From Verrucomicrobiota bacterium (GTDB taxonomy: Bacteria > Verrucomicrobiota > Verrucomicrobiia > Limisphaerales > UBA1412), in the NCBI GenBank assembly GCA_017557085.1, contig JAFZAR010000109.1, forward strand, positions 1 through 7,097: DNA of 7,097 nt, read 5' to 3'. The first letter of the stretch is position 1. Every line of letters begins with the position of its first letter. Of this stretch, positions 1-6,338 are shown piece by piece. The translations under genes were made by a program, and so were the position numbers. The notes below the pieces were generated by a model. That model had not been told where the DNA came from, made no database searches, and saw only the letters and a list, made by a program, of their open reading frames with translations.

Positions 1-616
1 GATGCGCACCAAACGATGGACACCGCGTTCGGCTTTGCAGTAGCCGTAAGCGTTTTCGCCGATGATATGAAGGGTGACGCTCTTGATGCCGGCTACTTCA
101 CCGGGCAGCGCGTCCGTCACTTCGATCTGCCAGCCGCGGTTCTCGCACCAGTGCTGGTACATCCTCAGGAGCATATTGGCCCAGTCGCAGGACTCGGTTC
201 CGCCCGCGCCGGCGTTGATGATGATAAAAGCGTTGCTGTGATCGTGAGGCCCGTTGAGCAGCAGTTTCAGCTCCAGCTCGTCCATGCCGCCGGCGATCTG
301 CTGAACCATTTCCTCGGCCTCGGTCTGTACGGCCTGCTGACCGTCAGTGTCTTCGGCCTCGCCCAGTTCCAGCAGGACTTCCAGATCTTCCAGCTTTTTG
401 GCGTAAAGGTTAAGCGGTTCGAGCTTTTTCTTGATGGCGGAGGCTTCGTCCACGATCTTTTGGGCGGCGGTCCGGTTGTCCCAGAAGGAGTCCGCGCCCA
501 TTTGCCGTTCCAGTTCCGTTAATTTTTGGGAGAGCGCGGCATAGTCAAAGAAACCTCCTCAGCTGTTCCAGGGTGGAGGACAGCTTTTCGGACTGTGTTC
601 TGATTTCTTCAAACAT
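1..616 (-). CDS. prfB: Peptide chain release factor 2 (RF2), 5' part, with programmed +1 frameshift
   Basis: RF2 recognises UGA and UAA stop codons in the ribosomal A site and triggers peptide release. The gene is read in two frames. Codons 1-23 run from ATG at 616 down to CTT at 550-548 (begins MFEEIRTQSEKL). An in-frame TGA follows at 547-545. Skipping the T at 547 puts the ribosome in the frame that starts GAC (546-544) and stays open to base 1. The joined product in the window is 205 residues of a family of about 365. The N-terminal domain shows the typical TELERQM...DSFWDN pattern. The last visible residues are GENAYGYCKAERGVHRLVRI, the conserved stretch just before the SPF stop-codon-reading tripeptide, so SPF and the GGQ catalytic motif lie outside the window. 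The start is 5 bases after the glgA stop with only a weak Shine-Dalgarno, so translation is probably coupled to glgA. Confidence 0.96.
544..559 (-). promoter_or_regulatory. prfB: prfB programmed +1 frameshift signal (AGGAGG TTT CTT TGA C)
   Basis: On the minus strand an internal Shine-Dalgarno AGGAGG (559-554) is followed by a 3-base spacer TTT, the slippery codon CTT (550-548), the in-frame stop TGA (547-545) and C (544). This matches the known bacterial RF2 autoregulation site, where the E. coli version is AGGGGG TAT CTT TGA C. When RF2 is scarce the ribosome pauses at UGA, the P-site tRNA slips from CUU to UUU, and reading continues as GAC. When RF2 is abundant a 23-residue peptide is released. 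Here the internal SD is the full anti-SD complement, which implies an efficient shift. The site is seen directly; the mechanism comes from family knowledge. Confidence 0.96.
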
Positions 617-621
617 GATAC

Positions 622-2073
622 TTAGTTTTTCTCGATTGCTTTTTGGTAAACCCGGACGTAGCTCCTGGCCGTCTGATCCCAGGAGAAATCGGCGGCCATG
701 GCGTTTCGGCGCATGGCTTTGAACCGGGCCGGGGAGTAGTAGATGGACAAGGCCCGGATGATCGCGCGTCCCAGATCGTTCGCGGAATACCTGGAGAACT
801 TGAACCCGTCGGCTTTGTCGGCGGACTCATGAGGGTCTATGACGGAGTCTGACAGTCCGCCCGTATCGCGGACGATGGGCAGGGTTCCGTAGCGCAGACT
901 GTACATCTGGTTCAGACCGCAGGGCTCGTACTGGCTGGGCATGAGGAAGAAATCCGCGCCCGCCGTGATCAGGTGCGCCAGCTGGGGATCGTAACCGATG
1001 AAGCAGTTGGTCTTCTGCGGGAAAAGCTGGTGCAGGTTCTGCACGCCTCTCTCATAGTGAGCCGCGCCGCCGCCCAGACAAACGAACTGGACATCCCCGG
1101 TCAGTATATCCTCCACAGCCGGGAGCATGATATCTACGCCTTTCTGTTCCGCCATGCGGCCGATATTGGCAAAGAGGGGGATCTTGGGATCCTCCGGCAG
1201 ACCCATGCGCCGCTGGAGGGCTGTCTTGCATTTGGTCTTGCCGGCCATGCTTTTGACGCTGTAATGGAACGGAATGGAGGGATTGGTCTCCGTGTTCCAG
1301 ACATCGTAATCGGCACCGTTGAGGATGCCGGTCAGGTCGTTTTTCCGTTGATTCAGGATGCCGTTGAGCCCGACACCGTACTCTGCGCCCTGTATCTCCT
1401 CCGCGTAATGCGGGCTGACCGTGGTCAGGGTATCGGCAAAAACGATGCCGGTCTTGAGAAAATTGAAGTTGCCGTAATACTCCGCTCCGGCGGGATCGAA
1501 ATATCCCCACGGGACATTGGCCATCGCGAAGACTTCCTTGGCAAAAAGTCCCTGATAAGCCAGATTGTGGATCGTCAGACAACTGGCGATCTTGCGCTGG
1601 AGCGCTCCGGAGCTGCGCAGATGTTTCAGCAGCAGCGGAACCAGCGAGGTCTGCCAGTCATGGACGTGGACCAGCTCCGGCTGCCAGGGGAGATATTCCG
1701 CCAGATTGACAACAGCCTTGCTGAAAAACGTGTAGCGCTCGGCATTGTCTGCGAAGTCAACACCCTTGTGCTGATAGATGCCGTCGCGGTCGAAATACAG
1801 CCCCTGCGCGATGAAGTAAAGCGTGCAGCCGTCTTCGGTTTTGCGCTGATAGACCGCGCCTTCCACGCTTTTCCAGTCCAGAGAGACCTGCAGCTTCCAA
1901 TCCATCTTCTCCAGATCGGGCCATTTTTCCTGAATGCCCGCGTAGAGCGGAGTCACGATCCCCACCTGGTGACCCTGTTTGGCAAGGGTCTTGCCCAGAG
2001 CGGCGACCATATCGGCCAGTCCTCCGGTCTTGGAGTAGGGGTACAGCTCGCTGGTGGCCAAAAGGATTTTCAT
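622..2073 (-). CDS. glgA: Glycogen synthase (ADP-glucose type, GT5)
   Basis: It transfers glucose from ADP-glucose to the non-reducing end of a growing alpha-1,4-glucan in the cytoplasm. The 483 residues match the usual GT5 length (E. coli GlgA 477). The N-terminal Rossmann half opens with the ADP-glucose-binding motif SKTGGLAD (14-21, K15 equivalent to the E. coli lysine), followed by HVHDWQTSLVP (136-146) and TIHNLAYQG (167-175). The C-terminal half has GRMAEQKG (305-312, with the R and K that contact the donor phosphates) and PSQYEPCGLNQ (379-389), whose E383 corresponds to the catalytic-site glutamate of the family. DTGGLSDSV (403-411) follows. The ATG at 2073 has a good Shine-Dalgarno, GGAAAGAGAG (2089-2080), six bases upstream. 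It lies 26 bases after the serS stop and 5 bases before the prfB start, between two translation genes. No glgB, glgC or glgP is visible nearby. No frameshift or missing key residue is seen. Confidence 0.97.
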   Translation of the reverse strand: MKILLATSELYPYSKTGGLADMVAALGKTLAKQGHQVGIVTPLYAGIQEKWPDLEKMDWKLQVSLDWKSVEGAVYQRKTEDGCTLYFIAQGLYFDRDGIYQHKGVDFADNAERYTFFSKAVVNLAEYLPWQPELVHVHDWQTSLVPLLLKHLRSSGALQRKIASCLTIHNLAYQGLFAKEVFAMANVPWGYFDPAGAEYYGNFNFLKTGIVFADTLTTVSPHYAEEIQGAEYGVGLNGILNQRKNDLTGILNGADYDVWNTETNPSIPFHYSVKSMAGKTKCKTALQRRMGLPEDPKIPLFANIGRMAEQKGVDIMLPAVEDILTGDVQFVCLGGGAAHYERGVQNLHQLFPQKTNCFIGYDPQLAHLITAGADFFLMPSQYEPCGLNQMYSLRYGTLPIVRDTGGLSDSVIDPHESADKADGFKFSRYSANDLGRAIIRALSIYYSPARFKAMRRNAMAADFSWDQTARSYVRVYQKAIEKN

Positions 2074-2099
2074 GGCGGTCTCTCTTTCCGATAAACGAT

Positions 2100-3404
2100 T
2101 TATTGAGCGGTGATGCGGTCGGTCCCCAGATACGGTCTGAGGATCTCCGGGATCAGGATGCTGCCGTCTTCCTGCTGATAGGTTTCCAGCAGTGCCACGA
2201 ACAGACGCGCCAGAGCGGTGCCGCTGCCGTTGAGCAGATGCGGATAACGGTTCGTGCCGTCGGCCGCCTTGTAGCGCAAGCCCATGCGGCGTGCCTGATA
2301 ATCCTCGCAGTTGCTGCAGCTGGAGACTTCCAGATATTGATCCTGACCGGGAGCCCAGACTTCGATGTCGTAGGTCTTGGCGCTGGTAAAGCCCATATCT
2401 CCGGTGCAGAGCGTCACGATGTGATAATGCAGACCCAGCAGCTGGAGCACTTTCTCCGCGTTGGCCAGCAGGTCTTCCAGTTCCTGATAGCTGGTTTCCG
2501 GAGTCACGATCTTGACCAGCTCCACCTTATCGAACTGGTGCACACGGATCAGACCGCGTGTACCGAGACCGGCGGCACCGGCTTCCGCGCGGAAACAGGG
2601 TGTGTAGGCGCAGTAGCGGATGGGCAGCTGGCTCTCCTTCAGGATCTCATCCCGATGGATATTGGTCAGAGGGGCTTCCGCCGTTGGTACCAGATACTGT
2701 TTGCCCAGTGTTTCGGAATCAGCGCCTTCCTGCACGGCATAAGCCTGATCCATGAACTTGGGGAACTGTCCCACGCCGAACATACAGTCGCGGCTGACCA
2801 TGAAGGGAGGTTCTATCTCCATGTAGCCGTGTTGTTTAGTGTGCAGATCCAGCAGGAAATTGATCAGAGCGCGCTCCAGTTTGGCGCCCCAGTTGGTATA
2901 AAGCACGAAACCGCGGCCGGAAATCTTGGTGGCGCGGGCAAAGTCGATCAAACCTAGCTTTTCGCACAACTCGATATGGTTCAGCGGTTTGAAGTTATAG
3001 ACCGGCTTCTCTCCATAGACCTTGATGACAGGGTTGTCATTGGAGTCCTTGCCGGTGGGAACGGAATCGTGAGGCGTATTCGGAGTCCTCAGCAGGATAT
3101 CCTGACGTTTTTCCTCGATTTCTACCAGTTCCTTGTCTAAATCTGAAATTTTACGGCCGATATCCGCGGTTTCTTTCTTCTTCGCGTTGGCCTCATCAAT
3201 CTTTTTCTGGCCCATCAGGGCACCGATCTCCTTAGAGACTTTATTTCGCTGGGCTTTCAGAGCCTCAGACTCCGCAAGATTCTTGCGCCGAGCGTCATCC
3301 AGATCCAGGATCTGCTGAATTTTGGCTTCATCGCCGGCGTTGCGGGCTGCCAGACGGGCACGTACCCAGTCTGTTTTTTCTCGGATCACTTTTACATCCA
3401 ACAT
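2100..3404 (-). CDS. serS: Seryl-tRNA synthetase (class IIa)
   Basis: It activates serine with ATP and charges tRNA-Ser; the product can also feed selenocysteine synthesis. The protein is 434 residues from ATG at 3404 (E. coli 430). Residues about 28-105 are a charged, heptad-like helical stretch, the long antiparallel coiled-coil arm that grips the tRNA-Ser variable arm. The catalytic core follows: TAEAPL (241-246, serine-binding loop), motif 2 with FRAEAG at 271-276 running to FDKVE at 291-295, EVSSCSNCEDYQARR (359-373) and motif 3 around NGSGTALAR (392-400). A TTG at 3425 could add seven residues (LGWIPG before the Met). I chose the ATG because MLDVKVIREK is the normal family N-terminus and a GGA lies 8 bases upstream of it. 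The gene appears to head the serS-glgA-prfB unit. Confidence 0.97.
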   Translation of the reverse strand: MLDVKVIREKTDWVRARLAARNAGDEAKIQQILDLDDARRKNLAESEALKAQRNKVSKEIGALMGQKKIDEANAKKKETADIGRKISDLDKELVEIEEKRQDILLRTPNTPHDSVPTGKDSNDNPVIKVYGEKPVYNFKPLNHIELCEKLGLIDFARATKISGRGFVLYTNWGAKLERALINFLLDLHTKQHGYMEIEPPFMVSRDCMFGVGQFPKFMDQAYAVQEGADSETLGKQYLVPTAEAPLTNIHRDEILKESQLPIRYCAYTPCFRAEAGAAGLGTRGLIRVHQFDKVELVKIVTPETSYQELEDLLANAEKVLQLLGLHYHIVTLCTGDMGFTSAKTYDIEVWAPGQDQYLEVSSCSNCEDYQARRMGLRYKAADGTNRYPHLLNGSGTALARLFVALLETYQQEDGSILIPEILRPYLGTDRITAQ

Positions 3405-3582
3405 ACCGGGGATCCATCCTAGCAAAAAACTTCCTTTTGAGCAAGAAGGAAGGCAAACACCACTGGGTATATATCAAAAGTGGATATTTTTATGATCTTG
3501 TTCTCGTAATGTGTCAGAAAGTTTTATAGTATTTCTCCACTGACATTCCATACAGACGGAAGAGTAGGGATATTTGAAGATA
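3405..3582. other. Divergent intergenic region between serS and the RhuM-family gene
   Basis: This AT-rich spacer of 178 bases must hold the promoters of both divergent genes. Candidate -10 boxes exist: TATAGT at 3525-3530 on the plus strand for the RhuM gene, and TATATA at 3473-3468 on the minus strand for serS. Neither has a convincing -35 at 16-18 bases, so I do not call a promoter. The minus-strand hairpin with T-tract occupies 3424-3452. No RNA gene is recognisable here. Confidence 0.4.
3424..3452 (-). terminator. Hairpin plus T-tract in the serS leader (possible attenuator)
   Basis: Reading the minus strand, CTTCCTT (3452-3446) pairs perfectly with AAGGAAG (3436-3430) across a 9-base interval, and TTTTTT (3429-3424) follows at once. 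This is the form of an intrinsic terminator aimed at serS, ending 20 bases before its ATG. On the plus strand no T-run follows the stem, so it is not a plus-strand terminator. The stem is only 7 bp and AT-rich, so it may be weak. Because a promoter cannot fit between the hairpin and serS, serS transcription must cross it, which suggests attenuation. I see no T-box consensus or serine-rich leader peptide. The structure is seen; the function is inferred. Confidence 0.45.
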
Positions 3583-4608
3583 ATGAAAGACAACAATGGA
3601 AACAAAGCGAATATGGGAGAGATCCTCATCTACCGGACTGAGGATGGTCAGACAAAGCTTGATGTAAAGTTGGAGAACGAAACGATTTGGCTTTCCCTGG
3701 ATCAGATGGCGGAGTTGTTCCAGCGGGATAAATCTACAGTTTCCCGCCACATCAAGAACGTTTTTCAGGAAGGGGAGCTTGATCCAAGTTCAGTTGTTGC
3801 AAATTTTGCAACAACTGCCGCTGACGGGAAAAACTACCAGGTCGATTATTACAATTTAGACGTTATCATATCTGTGGGCTATCGGGTTAAATCCATACGG
3901 GGCACTCAGTTCCGGATCTGGACTACAGCTCGCCTTAAGGAGTACATGATCAAGGGGTTCACACTGGATGATGAACGTCTGAAAGGGAACGGAGGCGGAG
4001 CCTATTGGAAAGAGCTGTTGGACCGCATCCGTGATATCCGCTCATCCGAGAAGGTGTTGTACCGTCAAGTGCTGGATCTTTATGCCACCAGTGTGGACTA
4101 TGATCCAAAAAGCGCGGAGTCTATCACCTTTTTTAAGATAGTGCAGAACAAATTACACTATGCGGCGCACGGACATACCGCGGCGGAGGTCATCTATGAC
4201 CGGGCTGATGCCGAAAAACCTTTTATGGGGTTGAAAACATTTGCGGGAGAGTCACCTGTTCTGAAAGATATTTCCATTGCCAAGAACTATTTGAATGAAG
4301 ATGAACTTAGAGTGCTGAACAACTTGGTTTCCGGTTACTTTGACTTGGCGGAGATCAATGCTATCGAACATAAACCCATGTATATGAGTGACTATGTGGA
4401 ACAGCTGGATGCGGTGCTTTCATCCGGCGGTCGCAAACTGCTTAAAGATGCCGGAAGAGTGAGCCACCAACAGGCCATTGAAAAGGCAACGAATGAATAT
4501 CGGAAATATCAGATCCAGACGCTTTCACCAGTGGAAAAGGCTTATTTAGAAACGATTAAACTCGTGGGGAATGCCGCGAAGAAAAAAGTCAGAACATCCA
4601 AAAAGTAA
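3583..4608 (+). CDS. RhuM-family protein (virulence RhuM / HTH-containing accessory protein)
   Basis: The protein is 341 residues from ATG at 3583. AGGGA (3566-3570) is a distant Shine-Dalgarno; an in-frame TTG at 3574 would add only three residues. The N-terminal part contains a helix-turn-helix-like stretch (37-66: LSLDQMAELFQRDKSTVSRH and on), then DYYNLDVIISVGYRVKSIRG (88-107) and RIWTTARLKEYMIKGF (111-126), hallmarks of the RhuM family (Pfam Virulence_RhuM). The C-terminal half carries the conserved blocks RIRDIRSSEKVLYRQVLDLY (148-167), VQNKLHYAAHGHTAAEVIYD (187-206) and SIAKNYLNEDEL (231-242). The Salmonella namesake lies on a pathogenicity island, but the biochemical function of the family is not established; DNA binding is inferred from the HTH. 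The gene stands alone, is read away from serS, and looks more AT-rich than its neighbours, which suggests horizontal acquisition. I see no paired toxin, antitoxin or restriction gene. The coding sequence contains a perfect 27-base palindrome. Confidence 0.9.
   Translation: MKDNNGNKANMGEILIYRTEDGQTKLDVKLENETIWLSLDQMAELFQRDKSTVSRHIKNVFQEGELDPSSVVANFATTAADGKNYQVDYYNLDVIISVGYRVKSIRGTQFRIWTTARLKEYMIKGFTLDDERLKGNGGGAYWKELLDRIRDIRSSEKVLYRQVLDLYATSVDYDPKSAESITFFKIVQNKLHYAAHGHTAAEVIYDRADAEKPFMGLKTFAGESPVLKDISIAKNYLNEDELRVLNNLVSGYFDLAEINAIEHKPMYMSDYVEQLDAVLSSGGRKLLKDAGRVSHQQAIEKATNEYRKYQIQTLSPVEKAYLETIKLVGNAAKKKVRTSKK
3791..3817. repeat. Perfect palindrome with 13-bp arms inside the RhuM-family gene
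   Basis: CAGTTGTTGCAAA (3791-3803), a single T, then TTTGCAACAACTG (3805-3817) form a perfect inverted repeat. It encodes residues 70-79 (SSVVANFATTA region), directly after the HTH stretch. As RNA it could fold into a 12-bp stem with a 3-base loop. As DNA it has the shape of a dimeric-repressor operator. No T-run follows, so it is not an intrinsic terminator. The repeat is certain; any role is unknown. Confidence 0.9.
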
Positions 4609-4639
4609 ATATTTTCATCTTCTTATCAAACAATAACTT

Positions 4640-4669
4640 ATCTGTGAATATCTGTGTTCATCCGTGGTT
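4640..4669. repeat. Three tandem 10-bp units, consensus ATCYGTGNWY
   Basis: ATCTGTGAAT, ATCTGTGTTC and ATCCGTGGTT lie head to tail, 31 bases after the RhuM-family stop and about 60 bases before the next gene's promoter. The shared core is ATC(T/C)GTG with 10-base spacing. This resembles the dispersed ATCCGTGTTCATCCGTGGTT-type intergenic repeat that I recall from several bacterial phyla, but I cannot confirm membership from one copy. The repeat is seen directly; the family link is inferred. Confidence 0.6.
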
Positions 4670-4730
4670 CTTTTAATGTCCCGGAGCGATGATTTTGGGA
4701 TGAAAACAGAAAAACATTTACAATACCTGC

Positions 4731-4759
4731 TTGACTTTTAACGGGTTGACCCCTATGCT
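4731..4759 (+). promoter_or_regulatory. Sigma70-type promoter for the Gfo/Idh/MocA gene
   Basis: The -35 box TTGACT (4731-4736) and -10 box TATGCT (4754-4759) are separated by 17 bases, the optimal spacing, with one and two mismatches from TTGACA and TATAAT. Transcription would start near 4766 and give a 5' leader of about 95 bases before the ATG at 4862. A second TTGAC at 4746-4750 falls inside the spacer without a matching -10. This is the best promoter in the window, and it separates the oxidoreductase from the RhuM-family gene as its own transcription unit. Confidence 0.75.
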
Positions 4760-4861
4760 ATCCCCCGATGCGGGTGGCGAAAGGGCTGTTGGATAAACTT
4801 CTCCGTGTGGAAAGGCAGAGCTTTCTATTCCCGATGTTCTTTTTATTCAATAATATATATT

Positions 4862-6259
4862 ATGAAAGAAACCTATAAATACGGTATGATGGGCCGTCGC
4901 GACTTCCTCAAAACAGCCGCGTTGGCAACCCTGGGCACAATGTCTGCCCCCTATATCATGCGCGCGGGCGCTACCAGCAAACTGAAAGTTGGTATCATTG
5001 GCTGCGGTGGTAAAGGTAGAAGTGACGCGGAAGCTCTGATGGGCGAAGATATCGTCGCCCTTTGTGACGCTGACGATCGCAGCGCCGCTGATTTGAGAAA
5101 GAAATGCCCCAATGCTCGTTACTACAAAGATTACCGCATCATGCTCGAGAAGGAAAAATATCTCGACGCGGTGACCGTTTCCACTCCTGACCACAACCAT
5201 GCTCCGGCCGCCATGATGGCGATCCAGAGAGGTCTGCACACCTTCGTGCAGAAGCCGCTGGTCCACTCTGTGTATGAAGCCCGCGAGATCCGCAAGGCTG
5301 CCGCTCAATACAAAGTGGCTACCCAGATGGGCAACCAGGGTTCCGCCGAGACAGGTCTGCGCCGCGCCGTGGAATGTATCCAGGCCGGTATGATCGGTGA
5401 TGTCAAGGAAGTCCATGTGTGGTCCAATCGTCCGATTTGGCCTCAGGGCATCTCCCAGCCTCTTCCGAAAGCTGAAATTCCCGCCGGTGTGGATTGGGAT
5501 ATTTGGTTAGGACCCGCACCTGTCCGCGAATACGGCGAAGGTTATCTGCCGTTCAACTGGCGCGGCTGGCTCGACTTTGGTACAGGCGCTCTGGGCGATA
5601 TGGCTTGCCATACCTGCAATATGCCGTTCCGCGCTCTGGAACTCGGTTATCCGACCAGCGTTATCGCTGAGAAACTGGTGGACGTCAGAGACGGCAAGGA
5701 ACAGCCTTATGCCGGCAACAAGCAGACCTATCCGAACAAGTCCCGCTTGAAATTTGAATTCCCGGCCCGCAAGAAATACGCTCCGGTGACCTTCTACTGG
5801 TACGATGGCGGCTGGAAACCGAATGAAGAAATCACCAAGGACATCAAAGAGATGATGGACGATATCCCTGGCTCCGGCTGCTTGCTGATCGGTAGCAAAG
5901 GTCAAGTCTTCTCTCCGGATGACTACGGCGCACAGTTCTACGTCAAGATGAACGAGGATAAAGAATTCAAGGCCAGCGGCAAACATGAAGCTGCCAGCGA
6001 GAATGTCATCCCCGTCACCATCCCGCGCTCCATTGGCCATGCCAAGGAATGGATCGAAGCCTGCAAAGGCGGCAAACCGGGTTACTCCAACTTCGACATC
6101 GCCGCTTACCTGACTGAGATCATCCTGCTCGGCTGCATCGCGATCCGCGTGGGTGAAGGCAAACTCATGGAATGGGACGGCCCCAACATGAAGTCTCCGA
6201 ACTGCCCCGAAGCAGCCCAATTCGTGAAACGCGAATACCGCAAGGGCTGGAACTGGTAG
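4862..6259 (+). CDS. Gfo/Idh/MocA family oxidoreductase with Tat signal peptide
   Basis: A predicted NAD(P)-dependent oxidoreductase acting on a sugar, inositol or related substrate; the exact substrate cannot be told. It has 465 residues from ATG at 4862. The N-terminus is a twin-arginine signal: GRRDFLK (11-17), then a hydrophobic stretch and APYIMRAGA (29-37), so it is probably exported folded with its cofactor. The Rossmann domain follows with KVGIIGCGGKG (42-52). TPDHNHAPAA (108-117) and the QKPL motif (130-133, with the family's lysine K131) come next. The C-terminal alpha/beta domain contains FGTGALGDMACH (239-250), a conserved active-site block. No Shine-Dalgarno precedes the ATG, only an AT-rich run; ATGs at 4886 and 4889 or a GTG at 4805 are alternatives. 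Exported members are numerous in Planctomycetes and Lentisphaerae, where they are linked to glycan breakdown. It has its own promoter and terminator. It lacks the features of GH109 glycosidases, the nearest alternative. Confidence 0.93.
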   Translation: MKETYKYGMMGRRDFLKTAALATLGTMSAPYIMRAGATSKLKVGIIGCGGKGRSDAEALMGEDIVALCDADDRSAADLRKKCPNARYYKDYRIMLEKEKYLDAVTVSTPDHNHAPAAMMAIQRGLHTFVQKPLVHSVYEAREIRKAAAQYKVATQMGNQGSAETGLRRAVECIQAGMIGDVKEVHVWSNRPIWPQGISQPLPKAEIPAGVDWDIWLGPAPVREYGEGYLPFNWRGWLDFGTGALGDMACHTCNMPFRALELGYPTSVIAEKLVDVRDGKEQPYAGNKQTYPNKSRLKFEFPARKKYAPVTFYWYDGGWKPNEEITKDIKEMMDDIPGSGCLLIGSKGQVFSPDDYGAQFYVKMNEDKEFKASGKHEAASENVIPVTIPRSIGHAKEWIEACKGGKPGYSNFDIAAYLTEIILLGCIAIRVGEGKLMEWDGPNMKSPNCPEAAQFVKREYRKGWNW

Positions 6260-6267
6260 TTCCTACA

Positions 6268-6287
6268 GGCTGAGCTTCGGCTCAGTC
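6268..6287 (+). other. Stable cUUCGg tetraloop hairpin in the 3' UTR
   Basis: CTGAGC (6270-6275), loop TTCG (6276-6279) and GCTCAG (6280-6285) form a perfect 6-bp stem closed by C-G around UUCG, an exceptionally stable RNA tetraloop. A G-T wobble and one G-C pair can extend the stem to 6268-6287. It starts 8 bases after the oxidoreductase stop and is not followed by a T-run, so it is not a terminator. A role in protecting the mRNA 3' end is an inference. Confidence 0.7.
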
Positions 6288-6307
6288 GTCAATATCATAT
6301 TCATTTC

Positions 6308-6338
6308 AGACCGGAAGAGATTCTTCCGGTCTTTTTTT
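6308..6338 (+). terminator. Intrinsic terminator of the oxidoreductase gene
   Basis: AGACCGGAAGA (6308-6318), a 3-base loop GAT, and TCTTCCGGTCT (6322-6332) make a perfect 11-bp stem whose end merges into a run of seven T (6332-6338). This is a strong rho-independent terminator on the plus strand. It isolates the upstream oxidoreductase from the DUF935 gene, which starts 69 bases later. Confidence 0.93.

Noticed and set aside
545..547. Nonsense mutation making prfB a pseudogene
   Set aside because: The in-frame TGA sits in the conserved AGGAGG-TTT-CTT-TGA-C recoding context, so it is a programmed frameshift, not gene decay.
973..2094. Long plus-strand open frame of 373 codons opposite glgA
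   Set aside because: It lies antisense to a complete, motif-verified glgA and its translation shows no recognisable domain; it is a by-product of GC-rich codon bias on the opposite strand. The same applies to the frames opposite serS, prfB, the oxidoreductase and the DUF935 gene.
3405..3582. T-box riboswitch upstream of serS
   Set aside because: A terminator-like hairpin exists, but no recognisable T-box sequence, stem I or specifier loop could be found in the short leader.
3483..4630. Target-site duplication around the RhuM-family gene
   Set aside because: The two flanks share only short imperfect AT-rich similarity (ATATTTT followed by an AT-CTT pattern). No clean direct or terminal inverted repeats were found, so a mobile element boundary cannot be supported.
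4834..4878. Short leader ORF (MFFLFNNIYYERNL) overlapping the oxidoreductase start
   Set aside because: It is only 14 codons with a purine stretch 13 bases upstream, and its composition simply reflects the AT-rich start region. There is not enough to claim a leader peptide.
4862..6259. GH109 alpha-N-acetylgalactosaminidase rather than an oxidoreductase
   Set aside because: GH109 enzymes share the Rossmann fold and Tat signal but carry different active-site blocks. This protein has QKPL and FGTGALGDMACH as in ordinary Gfo/Idh/MocA dehydrogenases.
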